The notes beneath the pieces were generated by a model. The model saw only the letters and a program-made list of their open reading frames with translations. It was not told where the DNA came from and made no database searches. Position numbers and translations under genes: made by a program. Shown here in pieces: positions 1 to 10,763 of a stretch of 64,000 nucleotides of DNA (position 1 is the first letter of the stretch; every line of letters starts with the position of its first letter). The DNA is from Annulohypoxylon bovei var. microspora. Lineage: Eukaryota > Ascomycota > Sordariomycetes > Xylariales > Hypoxylaceae. The stretch lies in the NCBI GenBank assembly GCA_022836615.1, contig MU405257.1, forward strand, positions 186,001 to 250,000, read 5' to 3'.

Positions 1-653
1 CTAGTTGGCAATAACAAGGCGTACCAGGGCGACGTGGAGAAGCGTTCGTTCAAGTCGGACGGGGTCAAGACCAACATCACGGGCTCCCAGGTCCGCGACA
101 ACTGCATCGGCCTGCTGTACAACGGGCTGGCCTACCGCTCGCGCGAGTCGGAGGATAACGTCATCCAGCGGGCGGAGGAGGTCGAGCGCGCGGCCTTCAA
201 GGCATACAAGGGCGAGACCAAGGAGTACAAGGACAAGATAAGATCGCTGTTCCAGAACCTCAAGGTCAAGACCAACGCCGAGCTCGGCCGCAACGTTATG
301 TCGGGCTCCATCGCCGCCGAGCGCTTCGTCGTGATGACGTCCAAGGAGCTCATGTCCGCCCACCAGCGCAAGGCCGACGCCGAGCTCGAGCTCGAGAACA
401 TGAAGAAGGCCCAGGTCCCCATGGCCGAGAAGTCCATCAGCGACAGCCTCGAGTGCGGCGGCTGCAAGAAGAAGATGGTCAGCTACACGCAGGCCCAGAC
501 CCGCAGCGCCGACGAGCCGATGACGACCTTCTGCGAGTGCATGAACTGCGGAAAGCGCTGGAAGGTGAGATTATATATATCCCTACCCTTCTACGTCCAA
601 GCTCAAAATATATGTGGCGTACAAACTTACTAATCATGACATAGTTCTCTTAA
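1..653 (+). CDS. DST1: Transcription elongation factor TFIIS (S-II), C-terminal part, 5' truncated by window edge
   Basis: TFIIS rescues arrested RNA polymerase II by inserting an acidic hairpin into the active site and stimulating transcript cleavage; it acts in the nucleus. The visible exon runs from the window start to 564 in frame 1. An 80-bp intron follows at 565-644 (GTGAGA donor, branch-like TACTAAT near 627, ATAG acceptor), and a tiny last exon adds F-S-stop at 645-653, giving the classic KRWKFS ending. The central domain shows GLLYNGLAY and the Pol II-binding helices. The C-terminal zinc ribbon has CGGC and CECMNC pairs around the invariant QTRSADEP hairpin, whose D-E pair is the catalytic acidic tip. 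Bases 1-4 (ctag) look like an intron acceptor, so the LW (N-terminal) domain lies in upstream exons outside the window. Confidence 0.95.
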
Positions 654-1063
654 ATTCTTACCTACAATTCTAACCTATTTACCTATCTTTGCCTCACCCT
701 GGGGGGTTTTTTCTTCCGAGATGAGCGACGTCGATACGGGGTTTTCTCATGAGGTACATGAGGTTCATAAGCATCACATACCATGCCATAGAATGGGTGG
801 TCGCGTCTCATGGCAGGCGTCTCGGGATTTTTTGGTCGACGACCGGCCAAGGTGTATTTTGCAACAAACGGCTATGTTTCACGCGAGGAGTTAGGGCAAT
901 AGATGAATGGCAAGGCATTTTGCTGAGGAATACACCCCCTTCTATTCTAGTAATACGAATAAATTCTGATTCTATTCGCATTGTCTGTCTCGTGTCTTGT
1001 CGTGGTCTCATTGTAGTCTCGTAATTTGTTCGTATTGTTTGGTCTAATTGCTCGGGTATAGTA
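654..1063. other. Convergent 3' intergenic region
   Basis: About 410 bp between the convergent 3' ends of the TFIIS and cysteine-synthase-like genes. It contains only a 91-codon open frame at 749-1024 with no recognisable features, so I take it as 3' UTR and terminator sequence of both genes. Confidence 0.6.
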
Positions 1064-2416
1064 TCATCGCGGTTTCTTGATGCCTAGCAGCGTCAGTAGG
1101 TTATCCGACTTAGGCTCGTCCTCCAACCCCATCTCGGCGATCTTCTTCCAGAACTTGCTCAGGTGCCGCGTTCCGGAGTCGCAGAGGATGGTCACGACCT
1201 GGCTCCCCTCGGGCATGCTCAGGGCTGCGACGACGGCGGCGGTGCAGTTCACGGCGCTGCTGCTCCCGCAGAATATGCCGTCGTGCTCGACCAGCCACCG
1301 CGCCATCTTGCACGCCTGTTCGTCTGTTACCCGCACCGCTGTGTCGATTAGGTCGCGCCCCTCCTCCAGGTTCTCCGTCACTCGGTTAATTCCCACTCCC
1401 TCCACGATCGAGTCTACTTGCTGCCGCCGCCTCGTCCCCTCCTTTTCGGTGGAGGAATACATGACCCCATGTCGAATCTTGTTGTACAACCCGCTCCCCT
1501 GCGGATCCGCGAGCACGACTTTGAGGTTGGTGAGTTTGGCCACCTCTTTCAGGTACTTCGCGACGCCCGAGACGGTACCCCCGGTCCCGGCGCCGGCCAC
1601 GAAGGCGTCGATCTGCCCGGCGGTCTGGTAGTAGATCTCCGGTCCAGTAGTGCGCATGTGCGCCTGGTAATTGAACGGCGACTCGAACTGGTCCGCGAAG
1701 AACCCGACGCTGGAGTCGGCACTAGACTCGGTATGCTCCTTCGCGCGGCGCCGCGCGAGATTGACGAAGTGCTGGGGCGACGTGATGGGCTGCACGGGCA
1801 CGCGCTCGACGGTGGCGCCGAGGTGGTGCAGCAGGTCGGACTTCTCCAGGCTCTGGTCGTCGGGCATGCAGATGTGGGCGCGGTACCCCTTGGCGCGCGC
1901 CAGCGCCGCGATCGAGATCCCCGTGCTGCCCACCGTGCCCTCGTAGATCGTGTCCCCGCGGTTCGGCACCAGGAGCCCGGCCTCCTCGGCGGCCTGGATC
2001 ATGTTCAGCGCTACCCGGTCCTTGGGGCTGTTGCCTGCGCCGTTGAGGAACTCCGCCTTGGCGAGGATCGTGCGGCCCGTTGCTTCTGATAGGCTGGCGA
2101 TCCGGATTAGTGGCGTCCGCCCGATGCACCCCTCGATGCCGTCGCTCACGCCCTCATCGCGCGGGATAAAGGCCCCGGGCACCGTGACGCCTTTCGACTC
2201 GTGGTCTTCGAGCTCGACGGGGCCCCAGAAGAGACTAGATCGCCGGCGAGCGTCTGATGCGCGCCCTGGTTTCGGGCGCGGCCGTTGCTGGAACCGGCGC
2301 TCTAGGTCTGGGTACAGGTCTTTGAACCCCAAGGTCACGAGCACTCCGGAGATGAAGGCGAGTGCGACGGCGGCGGTGCCGTAGGCGCGCGGGTGGTCGC
2401 TTAGAGACATAGTCAT
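1064..2416 (-). CDS. Membrane-anchored cysteine synthase-like PLP enzyme (Mcy1 type)
   Basis: Single-exon protein of 450 aa in PLP fold type II (O-acetylserine sulfhydrylase/cystathionine beta-synthase family). The longest frame opens at a TTG (2482), so I use the first ATG (2416; a second ATG follows at 2410). Residues about 10-30 form a hydrophobic segment (AVALAFISGVLVTLGF), a tail anchor absent from soluble cysteine synthases. It is characteristic of the yeast Mcy1 group at the mitochondrial outer membrane. The PLP lysine is Lys132 in GNSPKDR. The substrate loop reads GTVGSTGIS, the phosphate-binding loop is GAGTGGT, and the PLP-ring serine region is GSSSAVN. All key residues are present, so it is probably catalytic, but the real substrate of this subfamily is not settled. 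It lies head to head with the NDUFAF7-like gene, another mitochondrial protein. Confidence 0.88.
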   Translation of the reverse strand: MTMSLSDHPRAYGTAAVALAFISGVLVTLGFKDLYPDLERRFQQRPRPKPGRASDARRRSSLFWGPVELEDHESKGVTVPGAFIPRDEGVSDGIEGCIGRTPLIRIASLSEATGRTILAKAEFLNGAGNSPKDRVALNMIQAAEEAGLLVPNRGDTIYEGTVGSTGISIAALARAKGYRAHICMPDDQSLEKSDLLHHLGATVERVPVQPITSPQHFVNLARRRAKEHTESSADSSVGFFADQFESPFNYQAHMRTTGPEIYYQTAGQIDAFVAGAGTGGTVSGVAKYLKEVAKLTNLKVVLADPQGSGLYNKIRHGVMYSSTEKEGTRRRQQVDSIVEGVGINRVTENLEEGRDLIDTAVRVTDEQACKMARWLVEHDGIFCGSSSAVNCTAAVVAALSMPEGSQVVTILCDSGTRHLSKFWKKIAEMGLEDEPKSDNLLTLLGIKKPR

Positions 2417-2881
2417 GGTTTTTTGCTGAGCTCCGTCCGCCAACTTGCTATGTCGATCCTGCGTGTTTCCAACCCATCTCAATCCAACCCTAGACGAATG
2501 TGAATAATCTCTTTTTTTGTGTCAAAATTGTGAATATGTAATTCTTACTTTCGATCAAGTGACTTCGATGTTGTTACTTGATTTGAGAGTAAAATTATGT
2601 ACATTTATGATATGTGCAACATACGTCAGTCACAAAATTCGAGTGTTACTGCTCTGGTTATTATAGCAACACATCCCACCATCCCACCATAAAATACCTA
2701 GGTACCTTGCACGAAGCTTAAAAAAAGCATAAAACAGCTCGCCAATCAGCTTAACCTTAATCCCAAACCCCCCCTGTAAAGCCGGCGATAACCCGACCGC
2801 CCATCGAAAAAAGCTTCCCGCAAGCCACACGCATCTCTCCTCACGCCACGAACAATAGCGAAGAGTCACAAGGGTCCAAAT
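2417..2881. promoter_or_regulatory. Divergent promoter region
   Basis: 465 bp between two divergently read genes for mitochondrial proteins (cysteine-synthase-like, minus; NDUFAF7-like, plus). A shared promoter is inferred from position only. I see no convincing core element, only AT-rich DNA and a 91-codon antisense frame with no support. Confidence 0.5.
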
Positions 2882-4495
2882 ATGGACTCCCCGATCGTGG
2901 CCCAACTCTTCCGCCAGCTATTCAGACACCCGGCCTGCCAATCGAGGAGGAATCTCGCCACCCTGTCGTCTTGCCTCCGATATGGACGGCGAGTCCATCA
3001 GCTACAACATGAGCAGAGGCGGCACATGGCCACCCGGCCGCATACCGTCAGAGGGGGGAAGAAAGGGTTGCCGGATAAGGAGGCCCATTGGCAGCAGAGG
3101 AGCGAGCTATTCGCGCACGACATGTCCGACGAATACAAGGCTTTCCCGACGGTGACGGCGAATAGTCTAAGGACGAAATCGGAACGGCCGCGGCAGGTCA
3201 AGATGTTGATGCGGGACTTCATCGAAGGTTTGCTTTTTGCATATACGCCATATATTATACATATATATATCAAGACGTAATAGGCTTACTTGCTATTTCT
3301 AGATAGCCTATATAACCCTCACTACGGATACTTCTCGAAACAAGTCGTCATCTTCACCCCCGGGGAGCCCTTCGATTTCAACTCTATACCAGACGAACCG
3401 AGCTTTTACTCCGAGCTCGGGCGGCGGTACACTGAATTTGAAGATGCGCTAGACGCCAGGGATAACCGAATCGACGACACGCGACAGATATGGCACACGC
3501 CCACGGAGCTGTTCCGCCCCTTCTACGGCGAGGCGATCGCGCGGTACCTCATGTCCAACTACCTCATGACCACGTACCCCTACCACGACCTCATCATCTA
3601 CGAGATGGGCGCCGGCCGCGGCACCCTCATGCTCAACATCCTGGACTACATCCGCGACATCGAGCCCGCCGTCTACGACCGCACCAAGTTCAAGATCATC
3701 GAGATCTCGCCCTCGCTCGCCGCCCTCCAGAACTCGCAGCTGCTGTCCACCGCCGCGACTAGGGGGCACCTTAGCAAGGTCGAGATCGTCAACAAGTCCA
3801 TCTTCGACTGGGACGAGCGCGTGCCGTCGCCCTGCTTCTTCCTCGCCATGGAGGTCTTCGACAACTTCGCGCACGACGTGCTGCGCTACGACCTCGAGAC
3901 CGAGGAGCCGCTGCAAGGCACGGTGCTGATCGACGCGCAGGGCGACTTCTACGAGTTTTACGAGCCGGTGCTGGACCCGGTCGCGGCGCGGTACCTGCGC
4001 GTGCGCCACGCCGCGACGCAGGGGCGGTACCGGGTACCCTACCCTACGACGCGCGCCGCGCGCTGGCTGCGGCGGCAGCTGCTCCCCCTCGCGCCCAACC
4101 TGTCGAACCCGGAGTACGTGCCGACGCGGCTGATGCAGTTCTTCGACATCCTCGAGCGCTACTTCCCGGCGCACCGCCTGCTGACGAGCGACTTCCACAC
4201 CCTGCCCGACGCCGTGCGCGGCCTCAGCGCCCCCGTCGTCCAGACCCGCTTCCAGCGCCGCATGGTCCCCGTCTCCACCCCGCTCGTGCACCAGGGCTAC
4301 TTCGACATCCTGTTCCCGACGGACTTCCGCGTCGTCGAGGCCGTCTACCGCGCCATCACCGGCAAGCTGACCCGCGTCCTGACCCACGAGGAGTTCATGC
4401 GCGGCTGGGCCTACGTCGAGGACACCCGGACGCGCAGCGGCGAGAACCCGCTGCTGAGCTGGTATCGGAATGCTAGTGTGATGGTTACTGTGTAG
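2882..4495 (+). CDS. NDUFAF7/MidA-type SAM-dependent protein arginine methyltransferase, mitochondrial
   Basis: Two exons, 2882-3227 and 3303-4495 (75-bp intron, GTTTGC donor, TTCTAG acceptor), encode 512 aa. In animals NDUFAF7 symmetrically dimethylates an arginine of the NDUFS2 subunit early in respiratory complex I assembly. The N-terminus (about residues 1-60) is rich in Arg, Ser and Gln with few acidic residues, as expected of a matrix presequence. The first catalytic-family block bridges the splice junction (FIEDSLYNPHYGYF). The SAM-binding glycine loop is IYEMGAGRGT (Glu at about 216). Downstream FFLAMEVFDNFAHDVL matches the family's substrate-side block, in which most members read N-E rather than V-F-D-N. 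Length and order of blocks fit the DUF185/Methyltransf_28 family. A fungus with complex I would use it in the same role; this target is inferred. Confidence 0.85.
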
Positions 4496-5502
4496 GGCCG
4501 TATGGTACGGGATAGTATGGAATATCCTGCATAGGTCATGCATGCATGCTAGGGTTAGCCGAGCTGCGTGGTTGGAGGTAGACTTGGGCTTGGGTAGACC
4601 AGACGAAGCATCGGGATGGTGTTATGGTGTAGAATTGGGACTAGATACATATGATCAGTCTTATCGCATCGGAAGCGCAAGCAGTCGCGCTCGTGGTTCG
4701 AGGGGGTAGATACCGAGCTATGGTTGTGGTATATATGTTTATTTATACATACCTAGCATTTATAGGCACCTAGTAGGTATATACCTAAATCGCCGGGTGA
4801 AAGCCGCCCGTGGTATTAGAAGCAAATACTTACCTACCTACCTGTCTCTTACCTGATATGGCTACTTCATTCGCATATCGGAATTGTACCTAGATAGTAG
4901 TAGAAACGTAGGATATACTGCCGTGTAGCCTAACTAGGTACCTATCTAGGATTCTAGGTAGCCTGGAGAATTTACAAATCGACTCTACACCGCCCGTACT
5001 TACAAGCCAGGTACCCCACCTATTAGGATATAATTATCACGATTTTGCTCAGCTCATATGGACTAAAACACGTAGATCGCAAACACAAATACCATTGCAT
5101 TGCGTATCTCGAGCCGTCGCGACTCCTATCTGAAAGGATTTTAACGTCTAGCCTGGAATCTATAGCAGAGACTTTTGCTTTCCTATGCTTCTCATCTTCT
5201 TGGCTTCTTAGAGTCTCCTTATTTTCGCTTCACTTCGCATCTCCTATACTTCGCCCCCTTGGCTCCTTCTTTACAGTTACAAGTTAGGGTTCCGGACACA
5301 ATCACATCCATTCATTTAATTCCTCTCCTCGTCTGCCCGGCTACCTGGAACAACCTCCAGGACAACCCAGGCCCTATGCGTAGTACTAACTTAACTCAGC
5401 AGTATAGCTCAACAGTATAGTTCGAGGGGGTAGGGTGCGGTATGGTACACAAAACCGAACCGAACAGAGCCGAATGCAATGAATCTCAAATCGGGTAAAA
5501 CC
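4496..5502. other. Convergent intergenic region with TAGGTACC-type short palindromes
   Basis: About 1 kb between convergent genes, without a supportable ORF. It holds several copies of short TACCTA/TAGGTA blocks (for example around 4750-4790, 4830-4850 and 4930-4970) that recur in other intergenic stretches of this window. Confidence 0.5.
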
Positions 5503-8500
5503 TCAGATCTTCAGTTTCTCAGCGAGCCACTTCTCAGCAACGGCGACCGCCTCATCGATCTTATCCGCGTTTGTGCCCTGGCCCTGGCGGGTAGGCTCCT
5601 TGCCGCCGGACTTGCCGCCCACGACCTGGCTGACGGCCTGGGCCCAGTTCTCGGCGGTGACGCCTTGGGACGCAAAGTCCTATGAAACTTATTAGTATTT
5701 TTCCTATTTCCCCTTTCTCCTTTAAGAATTGGAGGTAGTGATTGAGAATGAGGAAGATTGGTAGATCGTTTCACTTACAGTTCCAACATACACGCCGTGC
5801 ACGACAGCGCCCTCGTCCTGGCTGCCGCCGAACACGTACACCGACTTAGTCTTATCCTTGCTCTTGAAGTGGTTCACCACATCAGCGACGGCCTTCGCGT
5901 TGGCCGAGATGGGGAGGTGTCCAATAAAATGCTTAGCCTCCTTATTCTCGTCCTTGGCGAAGTGCGCAGCGACGGTATCGAGCGCGGTCTTGCTCTCGGC
6001 CTTCTGGCGCTTCTTCTGCTCATCGACGACGGACTTGACCACCTTAGCGAATCTCGTCTTCAGGTCCTCTTTGGTGAGGGTTGAGATGACGAGTTGGTTG
6101 AGGTCGACCGTGGTCTGCTTGACTTCGGCCTCCTTCTCGGGCCCGAACGGTAGGGCGTCGATGGCAGAGATGCGCTTAGAGAACTCTTCGGCCTCGCGTT
6201 GCGCACGGTACGCGGCCGCTCCCGTGTATGCGACGATACGACGGATACCCTTCGCGATACCGCTCTCTTCGACGACGATAACGTCCTTAATGATGCCGGT
6301 CTGGTCGACGTGCGTACCACCGCAAAACTCAACACTGACCTTTCGCCATTCGAGGTTCTCGGGCGCCTCGAGTAACATATCAACGTCGATACCAACTGAG
6401 ACCACTCGCACTGGATTCGGATACGTCTCGCCGAAGACGGCGCGAACGCCGTTTATATTCCTTGCGATATCTAATTCAACGTCTTTTGAGTAAATCTTGC
6501 AGTTTTGTCGGATGTACTGGTTTGACAAATGCTCGATCTTCTTTAGCTCGGACAGAGTAACCGCTGCCTTGTGTGAGAAGTCAAACCGAAGCTTGTCCTG
6601 GTCAACAAGCGAACCCTTCTGGTTGACCTCGTCACCCAATACCTCCCGTAGGGAGTGGTTGAGAATATGTGTTCCAGTGTGGTTGTTGCGAATAGGCTGT
6701 CTTCTCAGCTCATCGTACTCGCAGATAACCTCATCACCGGCTTTGAGCTCTCCGTATATTAGGAAGCCGTTGTGAACTATATATCCTCCGAACTGCTGCA
6801 CATCTTGAACATCGAACTCGGCAACATCGTCGATAACGATTCTTCCCATGTCCGCGACTTGTCCACCTTGCTCGGCGTAGAAGTTAGTTCGGTCAAGTAG
6901 AAGTCCGAAAGGTGCATTCGGTGGAAGATCCTTGGTCGACTTGACAAAATCCGCGCCAGTGTAGATAAGCTGGACCTTTGCAGTCGTGTTGCCCCTGCTA
7001 AATTTTGGCTCGTCATCGGGAACGGGTATTTTTAAAGTGTCCTTTAAATCGGCAATTTGATGGACGTTCAACTTGGCAAAAGTCTGTACCGCCTCCTTAA
7101 CCGCCTTACTAGCCTCGCGGGCCTTCTCTCTGGCAATCGCGATCTCGTTCTCGTCGGTTTCAAGGCCTCGCTCTTCGGCCATAAGCTTGGTAAGATCTTC
7201 CGGGAAACCAAAGGTATCGTACAATCTCCAAACATCTGCTCCCGAAAGCTTCTTCGTTCCACGGTTGACTGCCTGGGCCGCATACTTCTCAAACTGCTTC
7301 TCTCCACGATCTAGCGTTCGGGCGAAAGCTTCTTCTTCCTCATCCAATATCTCCTTAATATCTTGCTGCTTTTTAATAAGTTCCGGGAATTGCTCGCCCA
7401 TCTGGTCGACTAGCGCAGGTAAGATCCTAGAGAAAAACGAGCCGATCTCGGCGTTAAAGTATTTTCTAGCGTAGCGCGAACCTCGGCGTAGTACACGACG
7501 GACGACATAACCTCTTCCCTCGTTGTTGGGCGCAGCACCGTCGGAGATGGAGAAAGCGAGCAGTCGTATGTGGTCAGCAACTACACGGTAGGCAGTGTCA
7601 ATGCCATCCACATCGTCTTTGCCATACTTGTCAGTGTATAGTCGTGCTCCCGTAACTTCCTGGATCTTCTCGAAGAGCGGGGCGAAGATGTCAGTCGCGT
7701 AGTTAGAGTCCTTGTTCTGAAGCGCCGATACCAATCGCTCGAAACCCATTCCAGTATCGACGTGCTTGGCGGGTAAGGATTTGAGTGAGCCATCCTTTTG
7801 GCGGTCGAATTGGATAAAAACGTTATTCCAGATCTCCACGACCAAGGGGTCGTCTTGGTTGACTAGGTGTGAGGCATTGCGACCACCAATCTTGTCATAA
7901 TGAACCTCAGAGCAAGGACCGCAGGGGCCCTGGTCACCCATCTCCCAGAAGTTGTCCTTCATGTTACCCGGCAATATGTGATCTTCCGGCACACCAACAG
8001 ACTTCCACAGGTCCTTCGCCTCTAGGTCGGGTGGGAGGTCCATGGCAGGGTTGCCTTCGAAATAGGTAACATATAGTCTCAAGGGATCCAGCCCATAAAC
8101 CTTTGTTAGGAGTTCCCATGACCACTCGATCGCCTCTTTCTTGAAATAGTCACCAAAGGACCAGTTACCCAACATCTCGAAGAAGGTCTACGACTTCAGT
8201 TAGTTTTTGTAGACGAAGGGTGGCCAAGTGCATGCGCCTACATGGTGATAACTGTCTTTGCCGACACTATTATGTTCAATTAGCAAATGTCAAGGGTGTT
8301 GGCAGCGTTCAACCGGGGCCACCACCAAACTCACTCATCGAGGTCCTACAAGGTTTTTGTTAGTCAAATACAAGGGTAGGATCGAATCATAAGGTCTCAT
8401 ACATTGTGCTTGCCACCAGCACGTATACACTTTTGAGTATCGACGGCACGTTTCAACTTGGACATATCATCCGTACTCGCAATGGTACCGAGGAATATGG

Positions 8501-9040
8501 GCTTGAATTGGTTCATGCCCGCATTCGTGAAGAGCAAGGTGGGGTCATTGTGAGGGACAACAGACGATGAGGGCACTGATAAAAACGAGATAAATTAGTA
8601 TTTTTGAATTGGTAGTTATATAGAGATGAATCTAAATATTGGTATAGATGAATTTTGAAATTCCAAGAATACTGGGTGGCGATGTTGTGTTATCGCATAC
8701 CTATAGTGTGTCCTCGATTCTCGAAGAATTCGAGAAAGGTCTTACGGACCCCTACGCCCGTCCACTTGGGGTCGCCCATGATGGCGTGGGTGTAGTGGGT
8801 TGTGTTGGTCGAGAATCGAGATGAGTTTGGAGAAGTACGAGTAGAATAAAGAAATGGTGATAGACGAGACGAGGGTCTGAATTTGATCGTTGTTGTGGAG
8901 TAAAGAGCTTTGGAAGTTAATCGAAGAATGTTTGCGGTAGGTACTGCTGGTTGTGTAGAAAAAGGATAGAACGTTCTACAAGCGTGACTCAATGATGCGC
9001 CGCCTATAAACGGCGACGGTCCGCTGCATTGGATTTTCAT
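5503..9040 (-). CDS. ALA1: Alanyl-tRNA synthetase, probably dual cytosolic/mitochondrial
   Basis: Six exons in transcript order: 9040-8701, 8575-8403, 8345-8335 (11 nt), 8266-8242 (25 nt), 8187-5779 and 5679-5503, giving 1,044 aa. All junctions are GT-AG and keep frame. It charges tRNA-Ala. Class II core blocks are clear (VPSSSVVPHNDPTLLFTNAG, VDTQKCIRAGGKHND, FFEMLGNWSFGDYF), as are the editing-site metal ligands HTGTH (about 686) and CGGTH (about 805). A C-Ala domain ends with VVGGKSGGKEP. The first 87 residues lack Asp/Glu and are rich in Ser, Thr and Arg, like a matrix presequence. Met88 (codon ending at 8779, MGDPKWTG) would give a 957-aa cytosolic enzyme, the usual size. One gene thus probably supplies both compartments through two start codons, as in yeast ALA1, although yeast uses non-ATG upstream starts. 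Confidence 0.95.
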
Positions 9041-9405
9041 TCGCCTTCACACCCCTAAACAACCAAACTTTAAAATCCGTCTCCTATGATACCAATGATA
9101 CGTACCCAACTCCTACGACCGCAATCGGATCTCGAATTCCCACATCTAATTGGTTACAAGAGAGAATAATCAATAATCAATTATCTTAAAGATTAAGTCG
9201 GTGATTACAACTCAGTGCAGCAGCACACGGTACCGTGGTACTTACAAAGAGTCACTCAATCTAGGTGCTGCCAGGTGGTGGTAGTTGAAAAAGAAATCGA
9301 TAAGAGTGGAATTCGAAGGTTAGATCGAAAGCATGGACGTTGAAAATTGGACCAAGCTCTCCCGCAATCGCTCTTTCCACCTTCTCACAGGCCAATCCTA
9401 GGGCT
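9041..9405. promoter_or_regulatory. Divergent promoter region of ALA1 and an uncharacterised gene
   Basis: 365 bp between divergent start codons. An out-of-frame ATG at 9333 opens a 22-codon reading frame that ends just before the ATG chosen for the plus-strand gene, so it may be a small upstream ORF. The tract ending tctcacag at 9390 resembles an intron acceptor, so a 5' UTR intron is possible. Confidence 0.5.
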
Positions 9406-10352
9406 ATGTACCTCCCCGCTAACACCGCTGCCATTGCCGCTGCCGGGATCAATCTTCCACCTGATTCCATTGTATCCAATTATCCGAACTCCAATTCCAA
9501 TGCGGATTCCCACTATTATTATTCGAACTCGAACTCGAACTTTCTACAACAACCACAACCACGACAATACCAACAGCAACATAGCCAGCAGTGGAATCTC
9601 GATGTCGGTGGAGGTATGCGCAAGATGCGCAAGAGGAAAGCCGAGTCTCAGGACAATGAAAGGCTATCTAAGAGACTGAGTCTCCTCAACCTTGGTAAGT
9701 GTTCTACTTCCATTCGATAGACATCCACCCACCCCACGCCGATTGCAAGAAACACACCACCAACATATTCTTTCCCACCGCAGAAAAGAATGGCCAGAAG
9801 CTCTACGTCCCGGTCGAGAGCCCGCAGCTCAGGCCGACCGAATGCACCGCGCTAGCCCAGATCCCCGAGGACGACTCGATGCAGCTCGACGACTCGAAGC
9901 ACAAGGTGTACATCTACAACCTCGACGACGAGCTCTCCGAGAGCGAGTCCGACGGCGAAGGCCGCCTGGTCTTTTTGCCAGATATCGAGAAGCATCTCAT
10001 GCAGAACCGCATTCCGCCCTCCGTGCTGGCCAACAAGGACGGCGAGATTGCCGGCATGCAGATGGTCCTTTACAGCGAGCCTTCCTCCCTGACCGTCCCC
10101 AAGGAGCAGGACAGCGTACGAAAGGCCATCATCGAGGCGCGGCAGAGAGTTAGGGAGAAGCAGAAGGAGGAGCGCGAGCAAGAAATTGCATCCGCAACTT
10201 CGTCTTCGACCTCGAACAGACCCGCATCGTCTACATTCGATTCGGTAAATATGCTGAATGGGAACCTCGATGGTTTGGTAAACGGCTTCGCGAACCACGG
10301 TGGGATGGAAACAAGCTACAGCAACGACCCGGATGCGATGGAAGTAGACTGA
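9406..10352 (+). CDS. Uncharacterised conserved fungal protein, probably nuclear
   Basis: Two exons, 9406-9694 and 9784-10352 (89-bp intron, GTAAGT donor, CCGCAG acceptor), encode 285 aa. I do not recognise a named family. The start is the first in-frame ATG (MYLPANTAAIAAAGIN). The longer open frame begins only with TTG. Residues about 25-75 are low complexity (Asn/Ser/Tyr, then Gln). A basic cluster RKMRKRK near residue 80 looks like a nuclear localisation signal, followed by a heptad-like RLSKRLSLLNL. The best-ordered part is YIYNLDDELSESESDGEG followed by RLVFLPDIEKHL, an acidic then hydrophobic segment likely to be the functional core. A charged helix (about 205-230, rich in Arg, Glu, Lys and Gln) and an acidic C-terminus MEVD follow. 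Function unknown. Confidence 0.8.
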
Positions 10353-10763
10353 AGGGAAGGAATGAGTTACACATATACGATATACGGAGTTTGGCTCGTT
10401 CTAGATACCCGGGCGGAGAGCGAGACATCTTATTTTAACCGATTATTTACTATAAAGGCGTACAATGGCACTACTCGGAGTTTGAATATTCTTAGTACGC
10501 AATGCAACACGGTCGGTAATGGGGGATGTTACGTAGGTAGATTTGCAATAGGAGTATCATCATTCTGGTCCTGAATCGTACAGCACAACAGTTCGTCCAT
10601 GCTTGTTTGCCCGCCTATCTAGTGCTTGCTTGCTTAGTCTGTCCCGTACCAAGCTCACCAGGCCCTCGGGGTCACATCACACGTCCCGTCATCGTACACA
10701 CAGCCCCCGCCCTTCCCTTTCCCCGTGCAAACCGAATCCTCAATAACAACGTCCGCCGTCTGA
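10353..10763. other. Convergent intergenic region
   Basis: About 410 bp between convergent 3' ends. The small frames here (up to 72 codons) overlap both UTRs and carry no features. Confidence 0.5.

Noticed and set aside
749..1024. 91-codon plus-strand open frame after TFIIS
   Set aside because: Lies in the 3' flanks of two convergent genes, has no domain or splice support and an atypical composition.
3449..4543. 364-codon minus-strand open frame opposite the NDUFAF7-like gene
   Set aside because: Antisense shadow created by GC-rich codons; rich in Ala, Val, Gly, Asp and Glu with no recognisable motif, while the plus strand encodes a clear enzyme.
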